64,000 nt of DNA from Oscillospiraceae bacterium (GCA_025757985.1 CP107210.1:2046001-2110000); one strand, 5' to 3'; shown: positions 18,118 to 25,874, counted from the first letter of the stretch. Notes: generated from the letters alone by a model not told the origin. Numbers and translations: made by a program.

Positions 18118-18690
18118 TCACTGCAGCAGGGCGAGCAGCCTCTGCTTTTCGGTCTCCTGTGCGGGGCTGGCCGGGCTGCGCAGCTCGACCGCCGCACGGT
18201 GGGTGCGGTAAAAGTCCAGCTCCCAGTTTTCCAGCCGCTTGCCGCGGCGCAGCTTGTCGCGGATGGCCACCACCGTGGCAAAGCTCCCCTCGCCGATGGC
18301 ATCAAACCACGCCAGAAAGCTCCACCAGTGCAGGTACGGCAGGGTGCGCACATCCTGCCCGGCCGCCCGGCTGATGCCCGCAGCGATGAGCGGTGCATCC
18401 TGCTGCCAGTCCATCAGCGGCGGACCGGGGCGCGCCTGCTCACGGCGGCCCGCCGCCAGAAACCGCGCCAGAAAATCTGTGGCCTGCGGCCAGCAGGTCT
18501 GCGGCATCTCGGCAAATGTTGGGTAAAACAGCCGCATTGCCACATACCAGCGCCCGCTTTGATCCAGCTGCGGGTCAGCCGTGCCGCCCAGCCAGCGCAG
18601 CAGCTCCAGAATATCGCGGTAGTCGGTGCGTATCGCATACGCCGCGCCGTCCAGCTCGGCCTGCATCGGCAGGCACCAGCAGCCCGTCAT
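18118..18690 (-). CDS. Phage Gp15-family tail assembly protein
   Basis: A 190-residue protein of the bacteriophage Gp15 type, with features such as AYAIRTDYRDILELLRWL near the N-terminus and LPYLHWWSFLAWFDAIGEG in the second half. It occupies the slot just before the tape measure gene, where the second tail assembly chaperone product is usually encoded. Its start overlaps the stop of the preceding chaperone-like gene by four bases (ATGA). Unlike many tail chaperone pairs, no frameshift is needed here. Its stop (TGA) is followed 24 bases later by the ACG start of the tape measure. Confidence 0.7.
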   Translation of the reverse strand: MTGCWCLPMQAELDGAAYAIRTDYRDILELLRWLGGTADPQLDQSGRWYVAMRLFYPTFAEMPQTCWPQATDFLARFLAAGRREQARPGPPLMDWQQDAPLIAAGISRAAGQDVRTLPYLHWWSFLAWFDAIGEGSFATVVAIRDKLRRGKRLENWELDFYRTHRAAVELRSPASPAQETEKQRLLALLQ

Positions 18691-19139
18691 TCCGCGCCCC
18701 GGGCTGCGCGGGCGGCCTGCGCGGCAGCCTCGGCCGCATCGGCGGCGGCGTGCAGGCGGCGCTCGGCCCCCTCGCGCAGGATCGGCGTCAGCGCCTCGAG
18801 CAGGTTCTGCACCACGCGCCGCCCGTTTGCCCCGACCCCAGCCAGATTCACACCGTTCAGGATCGCATCAAAGTCGTTCTCCGCGCCGAAGATCTCCCCC
18901 AGCAGCCGCTTGATCCGCCCGTCATAGTCCTGCAGCAGCGCAAGGCCGGCGGCTGCGCGCTGCTGCTCGTCCCCGCCAAGCTGCCCCAGCGCTGCTGTCA
19001 GCTCGGCATCATACCGCTCCAGTGTTTTGCCCGCCGCAAAAAAACGGTGGTAGAGGTTCGGGTCTGCCGGGTTGAACCGCAGCACGCCCCGCCCGTTGAC
19101 GGAAAATTCCTCCACACCGGTGTCAATGTTCAGTTCCAT
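18687..19139 (-). CDS. Phage tail assembly chaperone-like protein
   Basis: A 150-residue acidic protein beginning MELNIDTGVEEFSVNGRGVLRFNPADPN. It has a helical middle section with LLQDYDGRIKRLLGEIFGAENDFDAI and a very Ala/Glu-rich tail. Size, composition and position between the major tail protein and the Gp15-like gene match the first tail assembly chaperone of clostridial siphoviruses, which coats the tape measure during tail assembly. Confidence 0.62.
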   Translation of the reverse strand: MELNIDTGVEEFSVNGRGVLRFNPADPNLYHRFFAAGKTLERYDAELTAALGQLGGDEQQRAAAGLALLQDYDGRIKRLLGEIFGAENDFDAILNGVNLAGVGANGRRVVQNLLEALTPILREGAERRLHAAADAAEAAAQAARAARGAE

Positions 19140-19159
19140 TGGATACTCCTTTCCATAAA

Positions 19160-19207
19160 GCCTTCCCCCGCGGGGGAAGGTGGCGCCGCAGCGCCGGATG
19201 AGGGGCG
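19160..19207. repeat. Palindromic intergenic repeat, family A (half copy)
   Basis: A half element starting GCCTTCCCCC and ending with GGATGAGGGG, between the major tail protein and chaperone genes of the phage module. Confidence 0.7.
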
Positions 19208-19234
19208 GCCTTGCCCTGCCGCCCCCTGCCGTTT

Positions 19235-19711
19235 TTACGCTTCGGTAAATTTCTTAGCCGCCGGGTCAAAGCTGCCCTTTGTCTTGACGCCGGTGTAATG
19301 CACATTGAAGGGGATCTGGTAGCCGGTCGTATCGCCGCCGTAGCTGACGATCTCGATGTAGCATTCCTCGCGCACGGCCGGGTAGGCGCCCGCCGTGTCC
19401 TTGCTCCACAGCTTGACCTCCACCATGTCGGTCTTGAGGTCGTCCAGCACAAGATCTCCGTCAATGATGGCCTGCAGCTTTTCAAACATCGGGTCGCCCT
19501 CCTCGGCATAGTAGGGGCTGACCTCGCCCTGCTTCTGGTAGCTGTCGATGACCACCGAGGTCTGGCCGAGGATGTTGGACTTTTTCTCGACATTGGCCGT
19601 CAGCTCAGGGGCGTATTCCTCCAGATCCTGCCCCAGACGGGTGTAGCTTGCCTCGCCGCTGCCAAAGGCGGCGTTCAGGTAGTGGGCCATGTATCTGCGT
19701 TCAATTTTCAT
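19235..19711 (-). CDS. Phage major tail (tube) protein
   Basis: A 158-residue protein beginning MKIERRYMAHYLNAAFG. It contains LGQDLEEYAPELTANVEKKSN and a beta-rich core ending in a FNVHYTGVKTKGSFD segment, which is typical of siphoviral tail tube proteins of Gram-positive phages. The start at 19711 overlaps the stop of the upstream tail-terminator-like gene; the longer version of the frame reads into that gene and is not credible. The gene lies immediately before the chaperone and tape measure genes, as in standard siphoviral order. Confidence 0.75.
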   Translation of the reverse strand: MKIERRYMAHYLNAAFGSGEASYTRLGQDLEEYAPELTANVEKKSNILGQTSVVIDSYQKQGEVSPYYAEEGDPMFEKLQAIIDGDLVLDDLKTDMVEVKLWSKDTAGAYPAVREECYIEIVSYGGDTTGYQIPFNVHYTGVKTKGSFDPAAKKFTEA

Positions 19712-20130
19712 TGCATTTCCTCCGTATAAAGCTGTGTGTATTCTGCCTGCAGGCGCAGGGTGTATACCGCCGTGCCGCCCGGCTCGGCGCGCTCCATCCG
19801 GCCCTGCTCCGCGCGCAGGCACTCCTGCTGCGGCTCACTGCCGAGCACCGGCGTGCGGTGCGCGGCGCTCTCGGCAGCGATCCACGCCTGCAGCGCCAGC
19901 AGCCGCGCCTCGTTTTCGGCGCGGGTATCCGGCAGGCAGAGCCGCAGCGTAAACTCCGCCCGGCAGCGCTGCCTTACGCCGCCCAGCAGGTTCTGCCTGC
20001 GGTCCAGCACCGTGATGCCCCCGGCCCACAGGCCGGCCGTGCCCGGTGCAGGGCCGACATCACCAACCTGCACCGTAAGCCCCTGCAGGGCAGGGGCCCG
20101 GGCCAGAAACGCGTAGAGTTTTTGCATCAT
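19708..20130 (-). CDS. Phage tail terminator / head-tail joining protein
   Basis: This 140-residue protein begins MMQKLYAFLARAPALQG and has a central segment with ITVLDRRQNLLGGVRQRCRAEF and a C-terminal beta stretch. Small proteins of this size directly upstream of the major tail protein usually cap the tail tube at the head-proximal end. The assignment depends mainly on position. Its stop overlaps the start of the tail tube gene. Confidence 0.55.
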   Translation of the reverse strand: MMQKLYAFLARAPALQGLTVQVGDVGPAPGTAGLWAGGITVLDRRQNLLGGVRQRCRAEFTLRLCLPDTRAENEARLLALQAWIAAESAAHRTPVLGSEPQQECLRAEQGRMERAEPGGTAVYTLRLQAEYTQLYTEEMQ

Positions 20131-20150
20131 GGTAGTCCTCCTATCTCTAA

Positions 20151-20294
20151 GCCTTCCCCCTTTGGGGGAAGGTGGCCCCGCAGGGCCGGATGAGGGGCAG
20201 CCTGCCGCCCGGCGTCCCTTTCCCGTGCAGCAGCGGCCGGCTCGCCCCTCATCAGCCGCCTGCGGGCGGCAGCTTCTCCCCCGAGGGAGAAGCC
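20151..20294. repeat. Palindromic intergenic repeat, family A (full copy)
   Basis: The element opens GCCTTCCCCC, reads GGATGAGGGG, then returns through CCCCTCATCAG to GGGAGAAGCC. It fills the gap between two head-tail connector genes of the phage module. Confidence 0.75.
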
Positions 20295-20304
20295 AAAGGT
20301 TTTT

Positions 20305-20706
20305 TCACCTCGTCAGGCTGTGAACGCCGGTGCCGCTGCCGTTCCACCATGCACCGGCCTCGACATGGTGCAGCCTGCCGTGCAGCCGCATCGGCAGCAC
20401 ATACTGCACCACCGCCGCATTTTCCACCGCAGCGGGCACAAAGCCCGGCCAGTCCTCCCACTGCAGCACCGGCCCCTCGCCAAGGCAGAGCCGGTCACCC
20501 GGGGCCAGCGTGTAGTCCTCGCCGTAGCGTGCAGTTGTCTGCGGTATGACCACCAGCAGCGCCGTGCCCTGCCGGGTGCCGCCCGCATCGGGCAAGGCGC
20601 GCCTGCCCTGCTGCCAGTACACGCCCCGCAGCACTTGGCGCACCACCCTGCGGTGCGCTGCATCGGGGTGGTAGAGGGTCACGGTCTCGCCGCAGAGCTT
20701 ATCCAT
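20305..20706 (-). CDS. Phage head-tail connector / minor capsid protein
   Basis: A 133-residue protein beginning MDKLCGETVTLYHPDAAHRR, with a beta-barrel-like middle (DYTLAPGDRLCLGEG) and VVQYVLPMRLHGRLHHVEAG near the end. It follows the connector at 20699 with an eight-base overlap. Proteins of this size in this position act as head-closure components (stoppers) in siphoviruses, but no diagnostic motif is visible, so the role is inferred from gene order. Confidence 0.55.
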   Translation of the reverse strand: MDKLCGETVTLYHPDAAHRRVVRQVLRGVYWQQGRRALPDAGGTRQGTALLVVIPQTTARYGEDYTLAPGDRLCLGEGPVLQWEDWPGFVPAAVENAAVVQYVLPMRLHGRLHHVEAGAWWNGSGTGVHSLTR

Positions 20707-21070
20707 TGTTCACCCACCGCCCTATGCTGTAGTAGTATCCGGCCTCGCGCCGGTAATGCCGTGCGCGGTCGTCCAGCGTGCGGGCGCAAAGTTCCGGCGG
20801 GGCGGTGTAGGTCTCGCTCACGCTGCCGATGCTCACCCGCGCCAGACCGCGCCGCTCGTCCTCCTGCGCAAATTCATACATCGCATCGGCGATCGCGCAG
20901 AGCGCCATCTCGGCGGCGGTGTCCTCGGTATACGCCCCCGCCGGGGTCATGGGGTAGATGCGGCGCATACGCTTCAGTTCAATTTCAGCGCGCTTCAAAA
21001 AGCGCGGGAACTCGCTCTCGGGGATATCCTCCCCGGCGAACTGCTCCTTATAAAAGGTGTAATCCGGCAT
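20699..21070 (-). CDS. Phage head-tail connector (head completion) protein
   Basis: A mostly helical protein of 123 residues beginning MPDYTFYKEQFAGEDIPESEF, with IELKRMRRIYPMT and TAAEMALCAIADAMYEFAQ segments. This resembles the helical adaptor proteins that bind below the portal in Gram-positive siphoviruses. It is encoded 12 bases after the major capsid gene, the expected location. Confidence 0.65.
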   Translation of the reverse strand: MPDYTFYKEQFAGEDIPESEFPRFLKRAEIELKRMRRIYPMTPAGAYTEDTAAEMALCAIADAMYEFAQEDERRGLARVSIGSVSETYTAPPELCARTLDDRARHYRREAGYYYSIGRWVNNG

Positions 21071-21082
21071 GCGCCCGCCCCC

Positions 21083-21937
21083 TTACGCCTTAAACTTTGC
21101 CAGCACGACCTTGGCCTCGTTCGACAGCACTGCGACATAGAACTCGTCTGCGGTAATCTCGGTGGTGCGGGTCTTGGGCTTGCGCTCGGTCTCGATGTTG
21201 ACCTCGCGCTTACGGTAGATGGTCAGGGCGGGGATCTCATCGTCCACCTCGGGGTCAGCCTCCAGCTTGACGATCGGGCAGGCGTAGACGCCGTCCACCA
21301 GCGGCACCTTTTTGCTGGGCACCAGACGGCAGCCTGCGATCATGCCGATCTCACCGGTCAGGCCGACACCGGGGGTGTACTTGTCCGCGCTGAGGAAGTC
21401 AGGGTTTTTGCGCAGCTGCGTGACCTGCTTGGGGTGGATGAACAGCACCTTGTCGGAGCAGCCCATCTCCTCCTCAAACAGATCGACTGCGTCCACGATC
21501 GCATTGTAGCTGATGGCGGCCTTGCTGCCGTCATAGATCAGGCTGGCCGTCTGCAGCGCCTCCATGCAGTCGCTGTCGATCTTGGCGGCGATGGCCAGTG
21601 CCAGCTGGGTGTTGGCCTCCCCCACCGGGTTGCCGTAGCCGGACAGCACCGCCTCATCGGTAAGGCCGATGCCCTTCATCGCCTTTTTGATCTTAGCCTT
21701 GCGGGTGGAGGTCGTCATCTTCTCGATGGCGACCTCGCCGCCCTCGGCCACATCGGACGCATCGCCGATGTAGGTGTAGGCGGGCACCGTGATGGTGTCG
21801 CCGGGCACACCGGCGAGCGTATCATCAATTTTGGCGAACGGCGCCACGCGCAGCTTCTTGGGGATACGGGCCGAGACCATGTCGCCCATGACCTCCGGGT
21901 CGATCAGATCGGACAGCTTCGTGATAAAATCAGACAT
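21083..21937 (-). CDS. Phage major capsid protein (N4-gp56-like family)
   Basis: A 284-residue protein with HK97-like capsid features: MSDFITKLSDLIDPEVMGDMV at the N-terminus, VPGDTITVPAYTYIGDA and GLTDEAVLSGYGNP in the middle, and VLFIHPKQVTQLRKNPDF in the P-domain region. These match the N4-gp56 family major capsid proteins common in clostridial prophages. Length is typical. There is no long delta-domain; a separate scaffold may be provided by the tiny gene just upstream or be absent. The reading frame is intact, with a good ribosome binding site. Confidence 0.85.
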   Translation of the reverse strand: MSDFITKLSDLIDPEVMGDMVSARIPKKLRVAPFAKIDDTLAGVPGDTITVPAYTYIGDASDVAEGGEVAIEKMTTSTRKAKIKKAMKGIGLTDEAVLSGYGNPVGEANTQLALAIAAKIDSDCMEALQTASLIYDGSKAAISYNAIVDAVDLFEEEMGCSDKVLFIHPKQVTQLRKNPDFLSADKYTPGVGLTGEIGMIAGCRLVPSKKVPLVDGVYACPIVKLEADPEVDDEIPALTIYRKREVNIETERKPKTRTTEITADEFYVAVLSNEAKVVLAKFKA

Positions 21938-22072
21938 AAATTTTTCTCCTTTTCAAATCCGATTGCTTTGCAGGGGCCGGGTATGCCCGGCCCTCAACTT
22001 TTTTGTGGTTGCCTCTTTTCCTGTTTGCCGCAGGGGTGTCTCCCTCCCGCGGGGCGGCGGGGACGCCGCCTC

Positions 22073-22231
22073 CTACTTCTTCATCTCCTGATACACCTCC
22101 GGGTTTTCCCGCTTCAGCGCCAGCCGCTCGCGGTAGCCCATGCGGTCAAATGCCGCGCGGTCAGGCGTCACCGGCACACTGCCGGTCCCCGCCGCATAGG
22201 GTGCCGGGGTCATCTGCTTCTGCTCGTCCAT
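22073..22231 (-). CDS. Very small phage head protein, unknown
   Basis: A 52-residue peptide starting MDEQKQMTPAPYAAG and ending RENPEVYQEMKK. Its ATG overlaps the portal stop codon as TGATG, a classic translational coupling. The C-terminal half has the pattern YRERLALKRENPEVYQEM, reminiscent of the end of short scaffold-like or head-maturation proteins encoded between portal and capsid. I do not recognise a family with certainty. A GC-rich hairpin region (about 22030-22072) separates it from the capsid gene. Confidence 0.55.
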   Translation of the reverse strand: MDEQKQMTPAPYAAGTGSVPVTPDRAAFDRMGYRERLALKRENPEVYQEMKK

Positions 22232-23568
22232 CAAGCCTCACCTCCCTTCTGTCTCTCCGCGCCGATAAACCGGCGCCGTATCTCGGCCAGCTCCGCCTCT
22301 GTCTCGCACGGCAGGTCAAAATACCATGCCAGCGCCAGCTCGGGGCGCAGCAGCCCTGCATCCACCATCTCGCGCTGCTCTGCCCAGACGCGGGCGCGGT
22401 CATACAAAACGCCGTCGCCCCAGTCTATAGATGGGGCCGCGTCCGCCGCACCATGCGGCACACCGTACAGCGCGCCCAGTGTGCCGCAGAGTGCCATCGC
22501 CTGCCGCACGGTGTCCGCCCAGGCGGCCTGCAGGTCGCGGATGGTCAGGTCATAGTCCACCGCTGTTGCGGTGATCTCGGTCGCGGTGCGCGGCTCTCCG
22601 GTGCCGTCCAGCTCGCTCAGGATTCCGCGGCGCAGCCCCAGCAGGCTTTCGCAGCCGCGTAAAAGATCCTGCTTGCGGGCCAGATAGCTCTGCTCCCGCA
22701 GGGCCGGGCTGTAGACCGTCACCCCCACATTGGCGGGGTCGTCCGGCAGGCCGACAAACAAATCATCGCGCAGCGCGCGCCGCCCCTGTGCATCAGGCCG
22801 GAGCAGGTCCTCCGACGCAAACACTCGTGAGGCACCGTTCGCAAACTCGGTGTTCAGCTGCTCCTCGCAGCGGGCCAGCGCGTGCAGCAGCCCCGCCGCC
22901 GGGGCGTAGATGCTCACGGCATCGGTGCTGCCGTCCACGCAGTTCATCAGCGGCATCCGCAGCACGGCCAGCCCCACACCCTGCACGCCGGGCAGCACCA
23001 GCTGCGGCACCAGCGCCGCACAGGCGGGCAGGGTGCTCAGCGGCACGCACCGCCCCAGCACCTGCCCGTTCAGCTCAAACAGCCGTGTCTCGATGGTCAG
23101 CCCCTCGGCACCGGCCGTGCGGCGCTCCAGCAGGGCATACTGCCGCCCGTCACAGCTGTGGCGCTCCATCGTGCCGACCGCCAGCAGCCGGCCGTGTGCA
23201 TCCCGCGCCAGCGGCACATAGCAGTCGCGGCGGATGGCCGTAAAGTCAAACCCGCCGTCCGCCGGCACCGGCTTGAGCAGACATTCCCCGCCGACCAGCG
23301 CGTACTGCATGGCGGTGCGCGCCGCCGCGTTCAGGGCTTCCAGACTGCGCTGCACGGCCTCCGGCGCAGCGGGCGGCAGCCGGGTCTCATATTCAGCAAA
23401 CACGGTGCGGCAGAGCTTGCCCACGATGAGCGCCGCCAGCCGCGGGGCCGCATCCTCGCCGGGGCGCGGCGCGCCGTAGTACAAATCCAGCCACTCCCGC
23501 AGCGCGGCCCGCATTTTTGCTGAGGTCACATCGCTTTTTCCAAAAGCCTGTTCCAGATAAGTTTGTAT
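22231..23568 (-). CDS. Phage portal protein (start codon ATA, non-canonical)
   Basis: This SPP1/Gp6-like portal forms the DNA entry ring of the capsid. Family-like features include YALVGGECLLKPVPADGG, the central VDGSTDAVSIYAPAAGLL, and SLLGLRRGILSEL followed by RTATEITA near the C-terminal part. The frame extends upstream to an ATG at 23691, but that section is encoded by a palindromic repeat and lacks a ribosome binding site. A strong AAAGGAGG stands eight bases before an ATA at 23568, followed by QTYLEQAFGKSDVTSAK, which reads like a natural portal N-terminus. The start codon thus appears to have mutated from ATG to ATA. Confidence 0.75.
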   Translation of the reverse strand: MQTYLEQAFGKSDVTSAKMRAALREWLDLYYGAPRPGEDAAPRLAALIVGKLCRTVFAEYETRLPPAAPEAVQRSLEALNAAARTAMQYALVGGECLLKPVPADGGFDFTAIRRDCYVPLARDAHGRLLAVGTMERHSCDGRQYALLERRTAGAEGLTIETRLFELNGQVLGRCVPLSTLPACAALVPQLVLPGVQGVGLAVLRMPLMNCVDGSTDAVSIYAPAAGLLHALARCEEQLNTEFANGASRVFASEDLLRPDAQGRRALRDDLFVGLPDDPANVGVTVYSPALREQSYLARKQDLLRGCESLLGLRRGILSELDGTGEPRTATEITATAVDYDLTIRDLQAAWADTVRQAMALCGTLGALYGVPHGAADAAPSIDWGDGVLYDRARVWAEQREMVDAGLLRPELALAWYFDLPCETEAELAEIRRRFIGAERQKGGEA

Positions 23569-23590
23569 AGTCCGTTCCTCCTTTCTTAAA

Positions 23591-23737
23591 GCCTTCCCCC
23601 TGCGGGGGAAGGTGGCGCCGCAGCGCCGGATGAGGGGCAGCGTTTCCGGCGCATCCCATAAACGGGCAATCCCGGCAGCTTCGCCCCTCATCAGTCAGCG
23701 GTCGGAGCCGCTGACAGCTTCCCCCAAAGGGGAAGCC
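23591..23737. repeat. Palindromic intergenic repeat, family A (full copy)
   Basis: The element opens GCCTTCCCCC, contains GGATGAGGGG and CCCCTCATCAG, and closes with GGGGAAGCC. It lies between the terminase and portal genes and so separates the packaging genes from their usual immediate neighbour. Confidence 0.75.
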
Positions 23738-23745
23738 GCGCTACC

Positions 23746-24990
23746 TCAATTTCCTCTCCTTCTCCACACCCCTTCCAGCGCGTAGCGCACCGCATCAATG
23801 TGGTGGTTGTTCACATCGGGGTAGCCGGGCAGCACCTCGCCGGTGCGGGGGTCGCGCGCATACTCATACTCGCTGAACTCGGCCGCCGTGTCCGGGCAGC
23901 GCGCCGGGTCGATGACGATGGCCGCCAGCCCCTGCAGCCACTTCATGCTCTGCCGCACGCTGCCGGGGCCCTTTTGCGCCGCACGGCAGGGCAGCCCGGC
24001 GGCGCGGTAGTCGGCGCAGGATTTCGGCTCGGCGGCGTCCGCCGTAAGCGGGCCGCTGTCGGGGTCGGTCAGGCCGCGCTCTGCCAGCAGCCGGGCCGTC
24101 TCGCGGTTGGGGGTTCGTCGGCGGGTCAGCTCGTCATAGATGATCAGCGTGCGCCGCGCCGCATCATAGCACACCGCATTGTAGGCCCATGGGTCGGGGT
24201 ACCAGCCCCAGTCAACGCCGTGGTAGACCCGGTCGCAGCGGTCCAGCTCGTCCTGCGCAAGGGTGCGCAGCTGCAAATTGTCAAACACCGCTGCGCCGCT
24301 GCCCACCACCTCGCCGCCGTACTCATGCCGGTATGCCGCCGGGTTTGTCCGCTCAAGATGCGCTGCATCCTCCCAGAACCGCTCCCCCAGCAGCCCGCGG
24401 GGCAGGTCGCGGTAGGTCGAGTGGTGTACCAGCTTGCCGGGGCGCTGCTCCAGCGCGTAGCGGTTGACCCAGCTGCGCGCCATAGCCGGCGGGTTGAAGC
24501 TTTTCAGCGTCAGCGCCCAGCTGCCGCCGCGCAGCACCGTCTGCTCGACATTGCGCACCTCCTCGGGGCCGTCAAACTGGTCAAGCTCCTCAAACCAGCA
24601 GACCCCCACCGAGCCGAACGGCAGCTTCAGGCTTTTCAGTTTGCCCGGGTCGTCCAGCCCGAAGAACAAAATTTTCTGCCCGGTCGGCAGGTAGGTACAT
24701 TCCATCGGGCTGACCGTGCAGCGGAAGTACCCCGCGCAGCCCAGCTCCCCGATGGCCCATACGATCTGGTTGTACACACTGTTGCGCAGTGTGCCGCCCA
24801 CCTTGCGCAGCACCACGGCATGGCAGTCCGGGCGGCGCAGCATCTGCCACACAAGCTCGATGGACAGATAGCTGGACTTGCCCGACCCGCGCCCGCCCTT
24901 GGCCACGACCTCGCTGATGCCGCCGCTGCGTATCGCGGTATGCACCGGCCAGAAAACGCCCGGTATCTTTTCCTTCAATCTCACCCGCAT
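23746..24990 (-). CDS. Phage terminase large subunit
   Basis: TerL is the ATP-driven motor and nuclease that packages DNA into the capsid. The 414-residue protein has Walker A GGRGSGKSS (residues 32-40) and Walker B plus catalytic Glu in VCWFEELDQF (130-139). The RNase H-like nuclease part begins with HGVDWGWYPDP, and NNHHIDAVRYAL lies near the C-terminus, matching the PBSX/phage_terminase_3 layout. The frame is intact and of normal length, so this packaging motor could be functional. It begins 24 bases after the short TerS gene. Confidence 0.92.
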   Translation of the reverse strand: MRVRLKEKIPGVFWPVHTAIRSGGISEVVAKGGRGSGKSSYLSIELVWQMLRRPDCHAVVLRKVGGTLRNSVYNQIVWAIGELGCAGYFRCTVSPMECTYLPTGQKILFFGLDDPGKLKSLKLPFGSVGVCWFEELDQFDGPEEVRNVEQTVLRGGSWALTLKSFNPPAMARSWVNRYALEQRPGKLVHHSTYRDLPRGLLGERFWEDAAHLERTNPAAYRHEYGGEVVGSGAAVFDNLQLRTLAQDELDRCDRVYHGVDWGWYPDPWAYNAVCYDAARRTLIIYDELTRRRTPNRETARLLAERGLTDPDSGPLTADAAEPKSCADYRAAGLPCRAAQKGPGSVRQSMKWLQGLAAIVIDPARCPDTAAEFSEYEYARDPRTGEVLPGYPDVNNHHIDAVRYALEGVWRRRGN

Positions 24991-25014
24991 CGGTCTGCCG
25001 CCAGCTCCTCTCTC

Positions 25015-25206
25015 TCATTCGTCCACGATGACGACCCCCTCCTCCCTTGCGCCGTCCCCCAGCCCCAGATGCTTGTAGAGCATCTCGAGTGCGCGCAGCT
25101 TATCGGCCACCTTGACCGGCGGGCCGCCCTCCTCCCCCGGGACGGCGAAGGCGATCTCGGCCAGCTCGCCCAGCACATGGTCCGCGTTAATTTCGCACAA
25201 TGACAT
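25015..25206 (-). CDS. Short terminase small subunit (C-terminal part only)
   Basis: The 63-residue product reads INADHVLGELAEIAFAV followed by VKVADKLRALEMLYKHLGL. These correspond to the C-terminal half of terminase_2-type small subunits, where the DNA-binding helix-turn-helix domain normally precedes. No coding for such a domain exists upstream: a terminator and about 80 bases of non-coding DNA follow. The ATG at 25206 is only one base from the GGGAGG site; an in-frame TTG at 25200 has a better spacing of seven bases and may be the true start. The protein should still be able to oligomerise and contact TerL but probably lacks the usual pac/cos recognition domain. Confidence 0.65.
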   Translation of the reverse strand: MSLCEINADHVLGELAEIAFAVPGEEGGPPVKVADKLRALEMLYKHLGLGDGAREEGVVIVDE

Positions 25207-25223
25207 TCCTCCCTTCGGGCATG

Positions 25224-25261
25224 AAAAAACTCGCGGGCGACTTACCTGTCTCCCACGAGTT
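25224..25261 (-). terminator. Terminator between the ArpU-like gene and terS
   Basis: On the minus strand AACTCGTGGG pairs with CCCGCGAGTT across a short loop and is followed by TTTTTT. It lies before terS, so late transcription would have to read through it or start after it. Confidence 0.75.
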
Positions 25262-25343
25262 TCGATGCTACCATATTACCACTATTGGTTGTGAAATACA
25301 ATGAAATCCCGTGAAGTCTCTGCGAAATTTCGGGAAATGTTTT

Positions 25344-25766
25344 TCACGCCTCCTTTTCCGGCTCCATCCGCTCAACCGCCGCGCGGTGCAGCTGGTAGAC
25401 CCGGCGCTGCACCACGCCCATCGCATCGGCGATCTCTGCAAAGCTTTGCCCCATGAGGTAGCGCCGCTGCAGCACCTGCCGCCCTGCGCTGTCCCCCACC
25501 GTCAGGATGCCGCGCATCACCTCCATCCGGGCCGCCATGCAGCCATCCAGCTGCTGTGCCAGCCTTTTCTGCGCATCTTCGATATGTTCCACCGCGCGGG
25601 GCAGCCGGTCGGCATCGGGGCCGCTGCGCCCCGGCATACCGGACATGCACGCCGTCACCCGCGCCGCATCGCTGCGCAGCACCGTGATCTCCTCCTCCAG
25701 CATACGCTGGCAGCTCAGCGCGGTCTGGTAGCGCCCAAGCCACGCCACTTTTTCCTGATAGTTCAT
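25344..25766 (-). CDS. ArpU-like phage late transcription regulator
   Basis: A 140-residue helical protein with an N-terminal coiled section and a C-terminal sigma-70 region 4-like helix-turn-helix: QVLQRRYLMGQSFAEIADAM followed by RRVYQLHRAAVERM. This layout is found in ArpU/sigma-like proteins encoded just upstream of terminase genes in Gram-positive prophages, where they turn on the late genes. It has a GGAGG site six bases before ATG and is preceded by two strong tandem promoters. It is the only regulatory gene on the phage side of this module. Confidence 0.75.
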   Translation of the reverse strand: MNYQEKVAWLGRYQTALSCQRMLEEEITVLRSDAARVTACMSGMPGRSGPDADRLPRAVEHIEDAQKRLAQQLDGCMAARMEVMRGILTVGDSAGRQVLQRRYLMGQSFAEIADAMGVVQRRVYQLHRAAVERMEPEKEA

Positions 25767-25817
25767 CGCGTTCCTCCTTTATTGCCTCTGTCATTGCGGA
25801 AAATGTTGGTTATCTCC

Positions 25818-25846
25818 ATCCTATATCAACAACCGACAGTTGTCAA
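25818..25846 (-). promoter_or_regulatory. Proximal promoter of the phage module
   Basis: TTGACA (25841-25846), a 17-base spacer and TAGGAT (25818-25823) on the minus strand. The stretch between the hexamers contains an imperfect dyad built on GTTGT/ACAAC, which could be an operator. Confidence 0.6.
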
Positions 25847-25874
25847 TAGTATTTTAACAACTTTTCTTTGTCAA
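25846..25874 (-). promoter_or_regulatory. Distal promoter of the phage module
   Basis: TTGACA (25869-25874), a 17-base spacer and TACTAT (25846-25851) on the minus strand. Its -10 box runs directly into the -35 box of the proximal promoter, so the two are arranged in tandem with one shared base. Confidence 0.7.

Noticed and set aside
23568..23691. Upstream extension of the portal gene to the ATG at 23691
   Set aside because: These 41 codons are encoded by a family A repeat, lack a ribosome binding site and have no portal-like sequence.
25224..25261. Hairpin before terS considered as a phage attachment site
   Set aside because: No matching copy is visible at the other end of the module, and the T run makes a terminator the simpler reading.
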